Below are positions 45,087 through 53,743 of a stretch of DNA of 64,000 bases, one piece after another. The position numbers and the translations under genes were made by a program. Source of the DNA: Buttiauxella ferragutiae (GTDB taxonomy: Bacteria; Pseudomonadota; Gammaproteobacteria; Enterobacterales; Enterobacteriaceae). The notes under the pieces are model-generated. The model worked only from the letters and a program-made list of their open reading frames with translations, did no database searches and was not told the origin of the DNA. Each line of letters begins with the position of its first letter. Position 1 is the stretch's first letter. The stretch lies in NCBI RefSeq assembly GCF_001654915.1, contig NZ_LXEQ01000027.1, one strand, 5' to 3'.

Positions 45087-46792
45087 CAGTTGTCCTCCCG
45101 GTCAGCCAGCACCGCGCCTTGCGCAGCAGGCAGCGCCCAGCGGCGATACAAACGTAAGAAGCCACGAGGCACTTCTTTGTTCACCGGCTGCCAGTTTTCA
45201 CGGCGTGTTGCCAGCACTTCTTCCGCCACATGCAGCGTCAGCAAGCGTGATGGAATATCAATTGAGATTTCATCGCCGTTTTCCACCAGCCCTAACTCAC
45301 CGCCATCTACCGCTTCCGGCGAGATATGGCCGACGAACAGCCCACGGTTGGAGCCAGAAAAACGCCCGTCGGTAATCAACGCGCAAGTATCAGAAAGCCC
45401 CATGCCTTCCAGCGATTTCATCGGCTTATACATTTCCGGCATCCCCGGCCCGCCTTTCGGGCCTTCGTAGCGCAGCACCAGCACGCTGCCGGGCTGAATC
45501 TGGCCGGACATAATCGCTTCTACGGATTCCTGCTCGCTGTTGAACACCACCGCAGGGCCACGGAACACCATCAGGTTTTCCGGAACGGCAGCCGGTTTGA
45601 CTACGCAACCCAGCGGCGAAAGGTTGCCATGCAGCACGGCGACACCCGCTTCGTTACGCACCGGAATAGCCAGCGTGTGAATCACTTCCGGGCGGCAACT
45701 GCGTTTAGTGTCGGCAAGCAACTGGGCTTTAGTTTTACCGGCAACTGTCAGCGCATCCAGGTGCATCAGTTTGCTGATTTCAACTTCTACCGCCTGCACA
45801 CCACCGGCTTCCCAGAAGTCGATCATGTCGTGCTCGGATGCCGGATACAGCGAGGCGACCAGCGGCACACGGTGGCTGAGCTCATCAAAAGCGGACAGCG
45901 GCAGATGGCCTAGCTCGGCTTCGTAATAAATGGCTTGTAGATGCAAAATTGCATTGGTTGAACCGCCGGTTGCCAGCAAATAAACCATCGCGTTATGAAT
46001 GGATTGCGCGGTAATAATCTGGCGCGCATTCACGCCATTGAGCACCAGTTCCACCGCCTGACGCCCGGTTTCTACGGCGCAATCGCGGCGTTCTTGCGAC
46101 ACCGCAGGCAGCGTACTGCTGCCCGGCAAACTCATACCCAATACTTCACCAATGCAGCACATGGTATTCGCGGTGCCGTACATGGTGCAGGAGCCAGGGC
46201 CCGGCTCGGCAATATTCTCGATATGGGCAAACTCTTCTTCGCTGATTTCACCGCGCATCTTCCAGCCGATGGCTTCAGTGACGATATTGCCGTCCCAGTG
46301 TTTACCTTTGTATTCAGCCGGATACATTGGCCCGCCGTTAACCATAATCGCCGGTATATCTAAACGCGCCGCCGCCATTAACATCGCCGGAACGATTTTG
46401 TCGCATGAGCCAAGCAGCACCATGCCGTCAAAACGGTGAGCGCGCATCATCACTTCGATAGACGCGGTAATCACTTCGCGGGCGGCGAGGATATAACGCA
46501 TCCCCAAATGCCCTTCGGCGATACCGTCACACGGCGCGATGGTGCCAAACACCATGCCCACGCCACCGGCTTCGTCGATGCCTTCCAGCACTTTTGCCGT
46601 CAGCTCATTCAGGTTGGCATGGCCCGCCGTAGCATTGGTATAACTGTTCACCACGGCGATTACCGGTTTGCGCAGTTGCTCATCGGTATGCCCCATGGAT
46701 TTGTATAGCGCACGTTTCAATGCGCCATCATCACCTTCGAGGATCGGGTTGAAATGCGTGCCACAGCTGGCACATCCGCCACATCCGCTCAT
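45086..46792 (-). CDS. IlvD/Edd-family sugar acid dehydratase
   Basis: The 568-residue protein belongs to the iron-sulfur dehydratases: cysteine sites in the N-terminal CGGCASCG region, GSCDKIVPAMLMAAARLD and EPGPGSCTMYGTANTMCCIGEVLGM, and LITDGRFSGSNRGLFVGHISPEA near the C-terminus. This family includes dihydroxy-acid, phosphogluconate and aldonic-acid dehydratases. Neighbours argue for an aldonate (galactonate-like) substrate rather than valine synthesis. I chose ATG 46792 (MSGCGG) because GGTG lies seven bases upstream; ATG 46801 is an alternative. Confidence 0.88.
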   Translation of the reverse strand: MSGCGGCASCGTHFNPILEGDDGALKRALYKSMGHTDEQLRKPVIAVVNSYTNATAGHANLNELTAKVLEGIDEAGGVGMVFGTIAPCDGIAEGHLGMRYILAAREVITASIEVMMRAHRFDGMVLLGSCDKIVPAMLMAAARLDIPAIMVNGGPMYPAEYKGKHWDGNIVTEAIGWKMRGEISEEEFAHIENIAEPGPGSCTMYGTANTMCCIGEVLGMSLPGSSTLPAVSQERRDCAVETGRQAVELVLNGVNARQIITAQSIHNAMVYLLATGGSTNAILHLQAIYYEAELGHLPLSAFDELSHRVPLVASLYPASEHDMIDFWEAGGVQAVEVEISKLMHLDALTVAGKTKAQLLADTKRSCRPEVIHTLAIPVRNEAGVAVLHGNLSPLGCVVKPAAVPENLMVFRGPAVVFNSEQESVEAIMSGQIQPGSVLVLRYEGPKGGPGMPEMYKPMKSLEGMGLSDTCALITDGRFSGSNRGLFVGHISPEAVDGGELGLVENGDEISIDIPSRLLTLHVAEEVLATRRENWQPVNKEVPRGFLRLYRRWALPAAQGAVLADREDN

Positions 46793-46814
46793 ATTCACCA
46801 TCTCTTTTTGTTCG

Positions 46815-48215
46815 TTAACGACGAGGTGCCGCATTGATTTGATGGGCAGCATTAGGCTGCACACCGCTTTGTTCAGGTTGAACTATCACTTTTTTAGGGT
46901 TTGCCAGGCGTGCAGGCAAAAGCAGGATGAGCGGCACACAAAGCAGCAGGAAACCCGCCAGAATGTATAAGCCGATATCTGTACGCCCGGTGGTATCTTT
47001 CAGCCAGCCCAGCACAGTCGGGCCGAAGAAACCGGCCAGGTTGCCAATCGAGTTCACGAAAGCGATACCCGCAGCGGCGGCAGTGCCAGACAACAGCGCG
47101 CCAGGCAGACTGATATAGGTTGGAATTAGCGCCAGGGTGCCGGACATCGCCACGCAAATCCACGCCATCATCCAGAAGGTAGAGCCGCTGCAATACGCGC
47201 TTAACGTCAGGCCGATACAGCCAACCAGCGCAGGGATGGCGATATGCCAGCGGCGCTCTTGCTTGAGGTCAGAGTGGCGGCTGTTCCACACCATAAATGC
47301 CGCGCCGAAGACATACGGCAGCGCCGCCAGCAGGCCGATATACAAATCGTCATTCACGCCGGAGCTTTTGATGATCGAAGGCAGCCAGAAGTTGATGCCG
47401 TAATAGCCGATGTTGAAGCTGAAAAACACCAGTGCCAGCAGCCAGACATAACCGTTTTTCAGCATCCCTTTCAGGCTGCTATCCACTTTGCCTTTATTGA
47501 GCAGCGCGCGGTTGGCTTCATCTTTTGCCAGATCGTTAATGACCACCTGCTTTTCGGCATCGCTCAGCCATTTCGCTGACTTCACGTCGTTATCGAGATA
47601 ACGCAGCACCACAAAAGCGAGCAGGAAAGAGGGGATCGCTTCAACCAAAAACAGCCATTGCCAGTTATGCAGGCTGCCAACGCCTTCAAAAAGTTTGAGG
47701 ATCAGTCCGGACAGCGGGCTACCGATAATCGTTGAAAGTGGGGTGACCAGAATAAACAGCCCCAGGGTGCGCGCAGAACGCCACGACGGGAACCACAGCG
47801 TGAGATAAAACACGATGCCAGGGAAGAAACCTGCTTCGGCCACGCCGAGTAAAAACCGCACCACGTAGAATTGGGTCGGCGTGGTGACGAACATCATGCC
47901 TGCTGAGAGCACCGCCCAGGTTGCCATAATGCGGGCAATCCAGAAACGTGGCCCAAACTTCTGCATCAGCAAGTTGCTTGGCATCTCAAACAGGAAGTAG
48001 CCGATAAAGAAAATACCGGCACCCAGGCCATACACCGTGTCACTGAAATTCAGCGCATCCTGCATATGCAGTTTGGCGAAGCCGACGTTAACGCGGTCCA
48101 GATAGGCGAAGAAATAACACAAAATCAAAAACGGAATCAGTCGCCGGGTTATCTTGCTGTAAACCCGCGATTCAGTGGCCGCATTCGCTGATGTACTCTC
48201 GATTATGTTACTCAT
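46815..48215 (-). CDS. MFS transporter of the anion:cation symporter (ACS) family
   Basis: The 466-residue protein has 12 helices and the ACS N-terminal block FLILCYFFAYLDRVNVGFAKLHM, with LLGVAEAGFFPGIVFYLTLWFPSWRRA-like loop. ACS members in sugar-acid operons carry hexuronates, galactonate (DgoT), glucarate or aldonates. The second ATG (MSNIIES) is chosen since GGAG lies six bases before it. It lies 22 bases upstream of the dehydratase, so galactonate or another aldonate is the likely substrate. Confidence 0.87.
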   Translation of the reverse strand: MSNIIESTSANAATESRVYSKITRRLIPFLILCYFFAYLDRVNVGFAKLHMQDALNFSDTVYGLGAGIFFIGYFLFEMPSNLLMQKFGPRFWIARIMATWAVLSAGMMFVTTPTQFYVVRFLLGVAEAGFFPGIVFYLTLWFPSWRSARTLGLFILVTPLSTIIGSPLSGLILKLFEGVGSLHNWQWLFLVEAIPSFLLAFVVLRYLDNDVKSAKWLSDAEKQVVINDLAKDEANRALLNKGKVDSSLKGMLKNGYVWLLALVFFSFNIGYYGINFWLPSIIKSSGVNDDLYIGLLAALPYVFGAAFMVWNSRHSDLKQERRWHIAIPALVGCIGLTLSAYCSGSTFWMMAWICVAMSGTLALIPTYISLPGALLSGTAAAAGIAFVNSIGNLAGFFGPTVLGWLKDTTGRTDIGLYILAGFLLLCVPLILLLPARLANPKKVIVQPEQSGVQPNAAHQINAAPRR

Positions 48216-48268
48216 TGTCATCTCCAGAGGTAGGGGGCCTGAATTCTGAGCTCAGGCCTGTTGTTGTT

Positions 48269-49693
48269 TTATTCGGTGGTGATTGGGTTACTGGTCTTGC
48301 TCTGTTGCGGCTGGCCGATATGGCGCAGCGCATTACCGCGCATTAAGTTGCGTTCGATATGTTCCAGAGAAATATTTTTGGTTTCAGGAATGAACAGAAG
48401 GGTCAGCACAATACACACCACGTTCAGCGCGCCATACAGCCAGAAGGTATTCGGGCTGCCGATGGTGTCGATCAGCGTCAGGAAAGTAGCACCGATGATC
48501 ATATTGGCGATCCAGTTCGCCATCGTGGAACAGGTGACGCCAAAATCGCGCCCGGCGAGCGGTTGGATCTCCGAACACAGCACCCAAATCAACGGGCCAG
48601 CACTCATCGCAAAACCGGTGATGAAAACCAGCAACACGATAACGGCGGTGTATTGCTCGGTCGGGTTAGAAATACCGCTATGGAACATATAACCGAGAAT
48701 GCCCATGCAGATGGCCATGCCTGAGAAGCCTAATTTCAGGATAGGTTTGCGTCCCCAACGGTCAACCAGAGCAATCGCGATGAACGTTGCCAGCACGTTG
48801 GTTAAGCCTGCAATTACCGTGCCCCACATTTGTTCGCGGGTGGTGGCAAAACCGGCGATCTCAAAGATCTTCGGGGCGTAGTACATGATCACCGTCATAC
48901 CGGTGAATTGCTGCATAAACTGGAGTAGTACACCGAGGTAAGTGGAACGGCGGAAGTGTGGGTTGTGCAAGAAAAGCTGCAAACCGCGTTGCTTCATCTT
49001 CACGCTTTCGCGAATTTGATTCAGCTCGTCCTGCGCTTCTTTATCGGAGTTACGCAGCAGCTTCAGCACTTTTCCAGCCAGTTCATGCTTGTTTTTCATT
49101 GCCAGCCAGCGCGGGCTTTCAGGCAGTGTCAGCACGCCGACAAACAGGATGATCGCCGGGAATGTAATAACGCCCAGCATCCAGCGCCAGTGGCCGCCTT
49201 CGCTCAATGCCGCATCAGACAAAAACGCCGCCAGAATGCCGATCGTAATCATCAACTGATAAAGAGAAATCATGCTGCCACGAATACGTTCTGGCGCAAT
49301 TTCAGATAGATACAGCGGCGCGGTAAACGATGCAACGCCCACGGCCAGGCCGAGAATAAAGCGCGATACCGCGAGCACTTCCATGCTGTGCGCGACGGCA
49401 CAACCCACAGAACCGACGATAAATAGCACTGCACCGAGCAACAGGCTTTTCTTGCGCCCAAGGGTTGATGACATCGGGCCGCTGCACAGTGCGCCGAGCG
49501 CCGCACCTAACATCATGATACTGACGACAATTTCCTGGTGATGGCTGCTGAGATTAAATTCGCTAGCGATAAACGGCAGTGCGCCGGCGATGACGCCCAT
49601 ATCGAGGCCAAATAGCAGCCCGGCGAGTGCGGCAAGGAAGCAGACCAGTAAAGTCTGCCGATTAGTCTGTGTAGGGGAAGAGATCGTATTCAT
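48269..49693 (-). CDS. Sugar porter MFS transporter (GalP/AraE type)
   Basis: The 474-residue sugar/H+ symporter has 12 helices and all sugar-porter motifs: LLFGLDMGVIAGALPFI, GRKKSLLLGA, PESPRWLAM, DRWGRKPILK and IPETKNISLEHIE. It closely resembles GalP and AraE, so hexose or pentose uptake is expected. The start MNTISSPTQ is chosen with GAGG eight bases upstream. Presence of both a free-sugar importer and an aldonate-type transporter in one operon suggests that oxidation of a sugar taken up whole is the entry step. Confidence 0.9.
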   Translation of the reverse strand: MNTISSPTQTNRQTLLVCFLAALAGLLFGLDMGVIAGALPFIASEFNLSSHHQEIVVSIMMLGAALGALCSGPMSSTLGRKKSLLLGAVLFIVGSVGCAVAHSMEVLAVSRFILGLAVGVASFTAPLYLSEIAPERIRGSMISLYQLMITIGILAAFLSDAALSEGGHWRWMLGVITFPAIILFVGVLTLPESPRWLAMKNKHELAGKVLKLLRNSDKEAQDELNQIRESVKMKQRGLQLFLHNPHFRRSTYLGVLLQFMQQFTGMTVIMYYAPKIFEIAGFATTREQMWGTVIAGLTNVLATFIAIALVDRWGRKPILKLGFSGMAICMGILGYMFHSGISNPTEQYTAVIVLLVFITGFAMSAGPLIWVLCSEIQPLAGRDFGVTCSTMANWIANMIIGATFLTLIDTIGSPNTFWLYGALNVVCIVLTLLFIPETKNISLEHIERNLMRGNALRHIGQPQQSKTSNPITTE

Positions 49694-49719
49694 TAATAAC
49701 GCCTCAAAGTTATGGATTT

Positions 49720-50589
49720 TTAGATCCTGAATTTGCGGGCGGGTGTGCCTGCAATTGTTGTTGTTATTTTTAAAACCGCGCCATCCAGGGCGACGGGTCG
49801 GGCAAGTCCATCTCGTGCAGAAGTGATGTAAAGATCGGATAAATTTGGGCCACCGAACGTGCAACTGCTGGGCTGGCTGACGGGCAAGGCTATGCGGCCA
49901 GATTCAACCAGTTGGAGATTGTCTATTCGGTAGCGCGCCAGGCAGGAACTTCCCCAGCAAGCGTTAATCAGTTCGCCATCGTCGGTCAGCGTCGAGCCAT
50001 CGGGAATGCCGTTGACCTGGTATTCCTGTTCGATGTGCAGCCCGTGTGGCTGCAACGTCGCACGGTAAAAACGGTGACGTAACGAATCGGCAAACCAGAC
50101 GTTTTCGCCGATCCATTGCAGGGTATTCGGGACTACCAAACCGCCCAGCAAATGCTGAGGCGTGGGGGAATCCGCGCAGACTCGATACCAGCTGCCAATC
50201 GCCTTCTGAGCGGTTGGGTCCATGGTGCTAAACCACAGCGAACCATCAGGCGCAATGGCGGCTTCATTGGGGCGTGTTCCGTGGGCATCATTCGGCCACG
50301 CACAAACCGCACTCGACTGTTGGTTTTGGTAGTTGTACAGCGAGATACCACTCTGGCTGACCACCAGGAAAATCTCTGGCTCAGAGGTCAGCAGCACCGC
50401 GCTGGTGAAAACCGGCATCGGGCGAACATCAACGCTTCCGGCTTGATTCGGCCAGTAACGCAACAGGCGATTTTGCAAGATATCGACCCACAACAGCGAA
50501 CCGCTCCGGCGACACCACACCGGCGTTTCACCCAACTGCGCACGATATTCACCGATAGCCTCGATATTGCCGCCGATACCTTGATTCAT
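49720..50589 (-). CDS. SMP-30/gluconolactonase-family lactonase
   Basis: The 289-residue six-bladed propeller enzyme shows the metal Glu in GETPVWCRRSGSLLWVDI (about residue 21), RPNEAAIAPDGSLWFSTM, VPNTLQWIGENVWFADS and NGIPDGST, typical of SMP-30 lactonases. It should open an aldonolactone made by a sugar dehydrogenase. It starts three bases after the dgoA stop. Together with the SDR and dehydratase it completes an oxidative pathway. Confidence 0.88.
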   Translation of the reverse strand: MNQGIGGNIEAIGEYRAQLGETPVWCRRSGSLLWVDILQNRLLRYWPNQAGSVDVRPMPVFTSAVLLTSEPEIFLVVSQSGISLYNYQNQQSSAVCAWPNDAHGTRPNEAAIAPDGSLWFSTMDPTAQKAIGSWYRVCADSPTPQHLLGGLVVPNTLQWIGENVWFADSLRHRFYRATLQPHGLHIEQEYQVNGIPDGSTLTDDGELINACWGSSCLARYRIDNLQLVESGRIALPVSQPSSCTFGGPNLSDLYITSARDGLARPVALDGAVLKITTTIAGTPARKFRI

Positions 50590-50592
50590 GAT

Positions 50593-51240
50593 TTAGCCCG
50601 CGCACTGGCGCCAGGCGTGTTGATAAGCCTGGGCACGTTCACGAAGGGTCGGCATGCTCAAACCGGCCTGATACAAACCGCCGCCAAGACCAAAACCGTT
50701 AGCGCCTGCCTGGATGTAACTGCGCATTTGTGCGGCGTCTGGCTGGATACCGCCAACCGGCAGCATGGCGACACTGCGTGGAACCACCGCGCGGAAAGCT
50801 TTGGTGACGATCGGACTGACATGCTCCGCCGGGAACAACTTCAGTGCGCTGGCTCCGGCGTCGATCGCGATGAACGCCTCGCTGGGCGTCATGATCCCCG
50901 GCATGCTGATCAACTTGAGCAGGCGCGTGCGGCGAATAACTTCAGGGCAGCAACTTGGGGAAATAATCAGTTGCCCGCCGCATTCGGCGACCGCATCAAC
51001 TTGTTCAACCGTCAGCACCGTTCCTGCACCCACATAGCCACGCTCGCCCACCACGCTGCGCATCAAAGCAATCGACTCCAGCGGTGACGGGCTATTCAGC
51101 GGCACTTCAAGATAGTGAAAACCGCACTCGAGCAGGATTTCTGCCGCTTCGACGGCGTCTTCAGGCGTGATGCCGCGCAAAATGGCGACCAGCGGTAACG
51201 GCTCTTGTTGCCATTGGGCAATGAAATTTTCCGGGCTCAT
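50593..51240 (-). CDS. dgoA: 2-dehydro-3-deoxy-6-phosphogalactonate aldolase
   Basis: The 215-residue KDPG/KDPGal aldolase has the class I motif LVAILRGITPEDAVEAAEIL, Glu in FHYLEVPLNS and the Schiff-base lysine in ASALKLFPAEHVSP; PVGGIQPD and ANGFGLGGGLYQ follow. LRGI and VPLNSPSPLESI resemble E. coli DgoA rather than Eda. It cleaves KDPGal to pyruvate and glyceraldehyde-3-phosphate. The start at 51240 overlaps the dgoK stop (ATGA). Confidence 0.92.
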   Translation of the reverse strand: MSPENFIAQWQQEPLPLVAILRGITPEDAVEAAEILLECGFHYLEVPLNSPSPLESIALMRSVVGERGYVGAGTVLTVEQVDAVAECGGQLIISPSCCPEVIRRTRLLKLISMPGIMTPSEAFIAIDAGASALKLFPAEHVSPIVTKAFRAVVPRSVAMLPVGGIQPDAAQMRSYIQAGANGFGLGGGLYQAGLSMPTLRERAQAYQHAWRQCAG

Positions 51241-52139
51241 GATGGGTTTCCTTGAAGCTGGGTAAAGAGGTGCCACAGGCCATGAATAAAACAGTCATCG
51301 CCGTTAATTGCGGAGAGATTCAGGCCCAACTCGCCTGCGGCAAGCTGATAGCGGGCGGTTAGTGACGGGCTGCCGACCAGCCACGCCTGTTGCCCGGCGG
51401 GTACGGCCTGCAATTCGTAGCCAATGGTTAAGCCGGACAAATAGCTGTGAACACCAGTTTCAGCAATTTCGCCGGCCAGGCGGCGGGTGCGGGCTGAGAA
51501 GATTAAGTGGGTAAATGGCGCGCCTTGCCGGGCGGCTTTCACACCTGACAAGAAAGCGTCTGTATCTTCCTGCTGTTCTGGCAGCGCACGCCCGAGAATG
51601 GAATGCTGACTGAGCAGCGAGAATATTTCGCCGCTCATAAAGGTGGCGAACGAGGTAATTTCACCATTAACCATTTGCGCATGTTTGCTGTGCGTGCCGG
51701 GCAACAAGGCGGTGTGCTGGCTGGCAGTATGCAGCAACGCCAGGCCTAATAGTTGTACTTCTTCACCGCGCATTACGTCTGGCTGAGAGAACCGACTGTT
51801 GCCGTTCGCGCCGGGAATAATCCACGCCGGGCTGCCCCAGTCGGTGGTGAAAGCCAGCGTACGAGCAGCCAGATCTTCGGCAAGACAGGGGAGCGGTGCA
51901 TAAGGCACTTCATGCCAGCCTTGCTGCGAACCAACCATTCCTGCCATTACAATCGGCAGGTTGCCGAGCTCTTCTAACCACGCGTGCAGCAACGTTTGCA
52001 GCGTCGAGGCAAATTGCCCCTTTTCAACGGATAACAACCCGCAAGGCTGGCTAATTCGGGAAACAGGCTGCGAACCGGACATTAAAAATGCACGGAAGTT
52101 GGTGGTTCCCCAGTCGATGGCAATCCAGTGAGTTTTCAT
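51237..52139 (-). CDS. dgoK: 2-dehydro-3-deoxygalactonokinase
   Basis: The 300-residue sugar kinase begins WIAIDWGTTNFRAFLM, with LPGTHSKHAQMVNGEITSFATFMSGE in the middle, both hallmarks of DgoK. It phosphorylates 2-dehydro-3-deoxy-D-galactonate with ATP. It heads the metabolic part of the cluster: dgoA overlaps its end, and FadR-type operator sites lie just in front of its start. Confidence 0.93.
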   Translation of the reverse strand: MKTHWIAIDWGTTNFRAFLMSGSQPVSRISQPCGLLSVEKGQFASTLQTLLHAWLEELGNLPIVMAGMVGSQQGWHEVPYAPLPCLAEDLAARTLAFTTDWGSPAWIIPGANGNSRFSQPDVMRGEEVQLLGLALLHTASQHTALLPGTHSKHAQMVNGEITSFATFMSGEIFSLLSQHSILGRALPEQQEDTDAFLSGVKAARQGAPFTHLIFSARTRRLAGEIAETGVHSYLSGLTIGYELQAVPAGQQAWLVGSPSLTARYQLAAGELGLNLSAINGDDCFIHGLWHLFTQLQGNPS

Positions 52140-52140
52140 T

Positions 52141-52175
52141 CAAGTAATACAAACCATGCAATCTTGTAATACAAG
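52141..52175. promoter_or_regulatory. FadR/DgoR-type operator pair upstream of dgoK
   Basis: CTTGTAATACAAG at 52163-52175 is a perfect 6-1-6 palindrome that fits the FadR-subfamily consensus TNGTNNNACNA. A half-degenerate second copy, AAGTAATACAAA, starts at 52142, with GTAATACAA repeated 22 bases apart. The pair lies between dgoK and the GntR regulator gene, 2 to 36 bases upstream of the dgoK start, so the regulator of this cluster is the likely ligand. Confidence 0.7.
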
Positions 52176-52236
52176 AATGCTAGAACAAAAAGCACCCACA
52201 GTGTGTGAGGGAGATCGAAATTACGTCAGATGAGGA

Positions 52237-52968
52237 TCAAATAATGTGGTCGAACATTTCCGGTCGATCCTGCCAGATGCGTTTTTTAGCGGCATTGAGC
52301 AAAATATTACGCATTTGCAGGCGGGCTTTATCGACTTCTTTCAGGCGGATAGCATCGAATAGCAGGTAGTGTTCGTCGACGGCGGCTTTGGTCTGGCGCA
52401 CGTCTTTTTCCAGCGTTTGCTTAAAGGAGAGCGCCATGGCGGCGGAAAGCGCGTTGCCAAGGGCTAAAAGAAAGGGATTATGCGTGGCGCGTAATAACGC
52501 ATGGTGGAACGCCATATCGCCTTCTTCGAATAACGATCTTTGTGCTTCTAGTTGGCCATTGCGCATTAACTGGAGCGCATCTTCCATCGCCGCCAGATCG
52601 TGTCCGTTGGCGTTTAACGCCGCAAGCGTTGCCACATTAGGCTCGAAAATCAGGCGCGTCACAATCAGTTGCTCAACCAGTTTAAGGTCAAGTTCACCTT
52701 CAGCCAGCCAGCCCAACACATCAATATCCAACAGGCTCCACAGTTCGCGGCTATTCACCGTGCTGCGTTTCTTGGCCTGAATCGAGATAAGCCCCTTGGC
52801 AGCTAATACCTGAAGTGCGTTACGCACTGAAGTCCGGGAGACTTCATATTCAAGGGCCAATTCGTTCTCGCCAGGCAATGACAGTCCTGGCGCAAGATCG
52901 CCGTGCATAATTCGCCGCGCAAGATGCTGGGTGACGGATTCTGAAATGCTGGCCTGTGGGAGTTTCAT
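52237..52968 (-). CDS. GntR-family (FadR/FCD subfamily) regulator of the sugar acid cluster
   Basis: The 243-residue protein has an N-terminal winged helix (SLPGENELALEYEVSRTSVRNALQVLAAKGLI) and an FCD effector domain with metal-type residues in EGDMAFHHALLRATHNPFLLAL and DEHYLLFDAI. This is the subfamily of DgoR, LldR and UxuR, which bind sugar or organic acids. It lies at the head of the cluster, same strand. E. coli DgoR is more distant in sequence as I recall, so I leave the symbol blank. Start at MKLPQASIS (52968), with GAGAAAG upstream. Confidence 0.87.
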   Translation of the reverse strand: MKLPQASISESVTQHLARRIMHGDLAPGLSLPGENELALEYEVSRTSVRNALQVLAAKGLISIQAKKRSTVNSRELWSLLDIDVLGWLAEGELDLKLVEQLIVTRLIFEPNVATLAALNANGHDLAAMEDALQLMRNGQLEAQRSLFEEGDMAFHHALLRATHNPFLLALGNALSAAMALSFKQTLEKDVRQTKAAVDEHYLLFDAIRLKEVDKARLQMRNILLNAAKKRIWQDRPEMFDHII

Positions 52969-53119
52969 TACACTTTCTCGATCAAGTCTGAACCTGGTAA
53001 TGAGCGACATAATAAGCTAATCGCACTTTGATCGCACTGTATGTACTTAAAAGATAAGAGAGCATGGCTCCGTAATGAATTAACGCGACGCAGATCGACA
53101 TTCTCCGGCCTGGGCTTAG

Positions 53120-53135
53120 GGTTAATCGATTAACC
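53120..53135. promoter_or_regulatory. LacI-type operator in front of the cupin isomerase genes
   Basis: GGTTAATCGATTAACC is a perfect 16-bp palindrome of LacI-family type (central CG), 45 bases upstream of the cupin gene start. TATGCT at 53140 could be the -10. Near-identical sites are at 58939-58954 and 59061-59076. Confidence 0.75.
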
Positions 53136-53179
53136 TTGCTATGCTGATTAGGCAGTTCTCCTTGGGCCGGAGAAACAAA

Positions 53180-53743
53180 ATGAACATTTCTGTCAACATG
53201 CCGCCTTGCGTGGCATTCCACAACGGCCATTTTACGGCTGAAGATCTCATCACTAAGGTTACCCGTAGCGGCGATCTGGCTGGCGTTTTTTACGATACCG
53301 ACGCCTGGCGAGCATTGCCGCCGGAAACGGCAATCTATCAGGTCGAAATGCTGAAATCTCCGCAGGGCGAAGGTGAGCTTTATGCTGGCACCACGCACCT
53401 GAATCCGGGGCGAATCGGCGACGAGTTTTACATGACGCGCGGGCATTTCCATCAGCGGCGCGAACAGGGCGAAGTCTATTTTGGCCTGCGCGGAACGGGC
53501 TTATTGCTGCTGCAAGATGAGCAGGGAAAAGCGCGCTTTGAGCAGGTTTCGCCTGGTTCAGTGCATATTATTCCAGGTGCGACAGCGCACCGTTTGATTA
53601 ACACCGGAACTGAAGTTCTCTCCGCACTTGCCGTTTGGCCAACTATCGCCGGGCATGATTACGCGGCGCTGGCACAAGGCTTTGCGCTGCGCGTGGTGTT
53701 GCAAGGCGGAAAAATTCACGGCAAAGAGGTGCAAAATGGCTGA
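53180..53743 (+). CDS. Cupin-type phosphoglucose isomerase-like protein
   Basis: The 187-residue protein is of the archaeal-type glucose-6-phosphate isomerase cupin family: TTHLNPGRIGDEFYMTRGHFHQRREQGEVYFGLRGTGLLLL carries the GHFH and E metal ligands and VHIIPGATAHRLINTG the third His. These enzymes interconvert aldose- and ketose-6-phosphates with a bound divalent metal. Start MNISVNM has GGAG eight bases upstream. It overlaps the next gene by eight bases. A perfect LacI-type palindrome precedes it. Confidence 0.88.
   Translation: MNISVNMPPCVAFHNGHFTAEDLITKVTRSGDLAGVFYDTDAWRALPPETAIYQVEMLKSPQGEGELYAGTTHLNPGRIGDEFYMTRGHFHQRREQGEVYFGLRGTGLLLLQDEQGKARFEQVSPGSVHIIPGATAHRLINTGTEVLSALAVWPTIAGHDYAALAQGFALRVVLQGGKIHGKEVQNG

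Noticed and set aside
45086..46792. Assigning the dehydratase as IlvD or Edd
   Set aside because: It lacks ilv or zwf/eda neighbours and sits with dgoK, dgoA, a lactonase and transporters, so an aldonate dehydratase is more likely.
50116..51087. A 323-codon open frame on the plus strand opposite the lactonase and dgoA genes
   Set aside because: The minus-strand genes there have full enzyme motifs; the opposite frame has low-complexity, Arg- and Gln-rich translation and no family signature.
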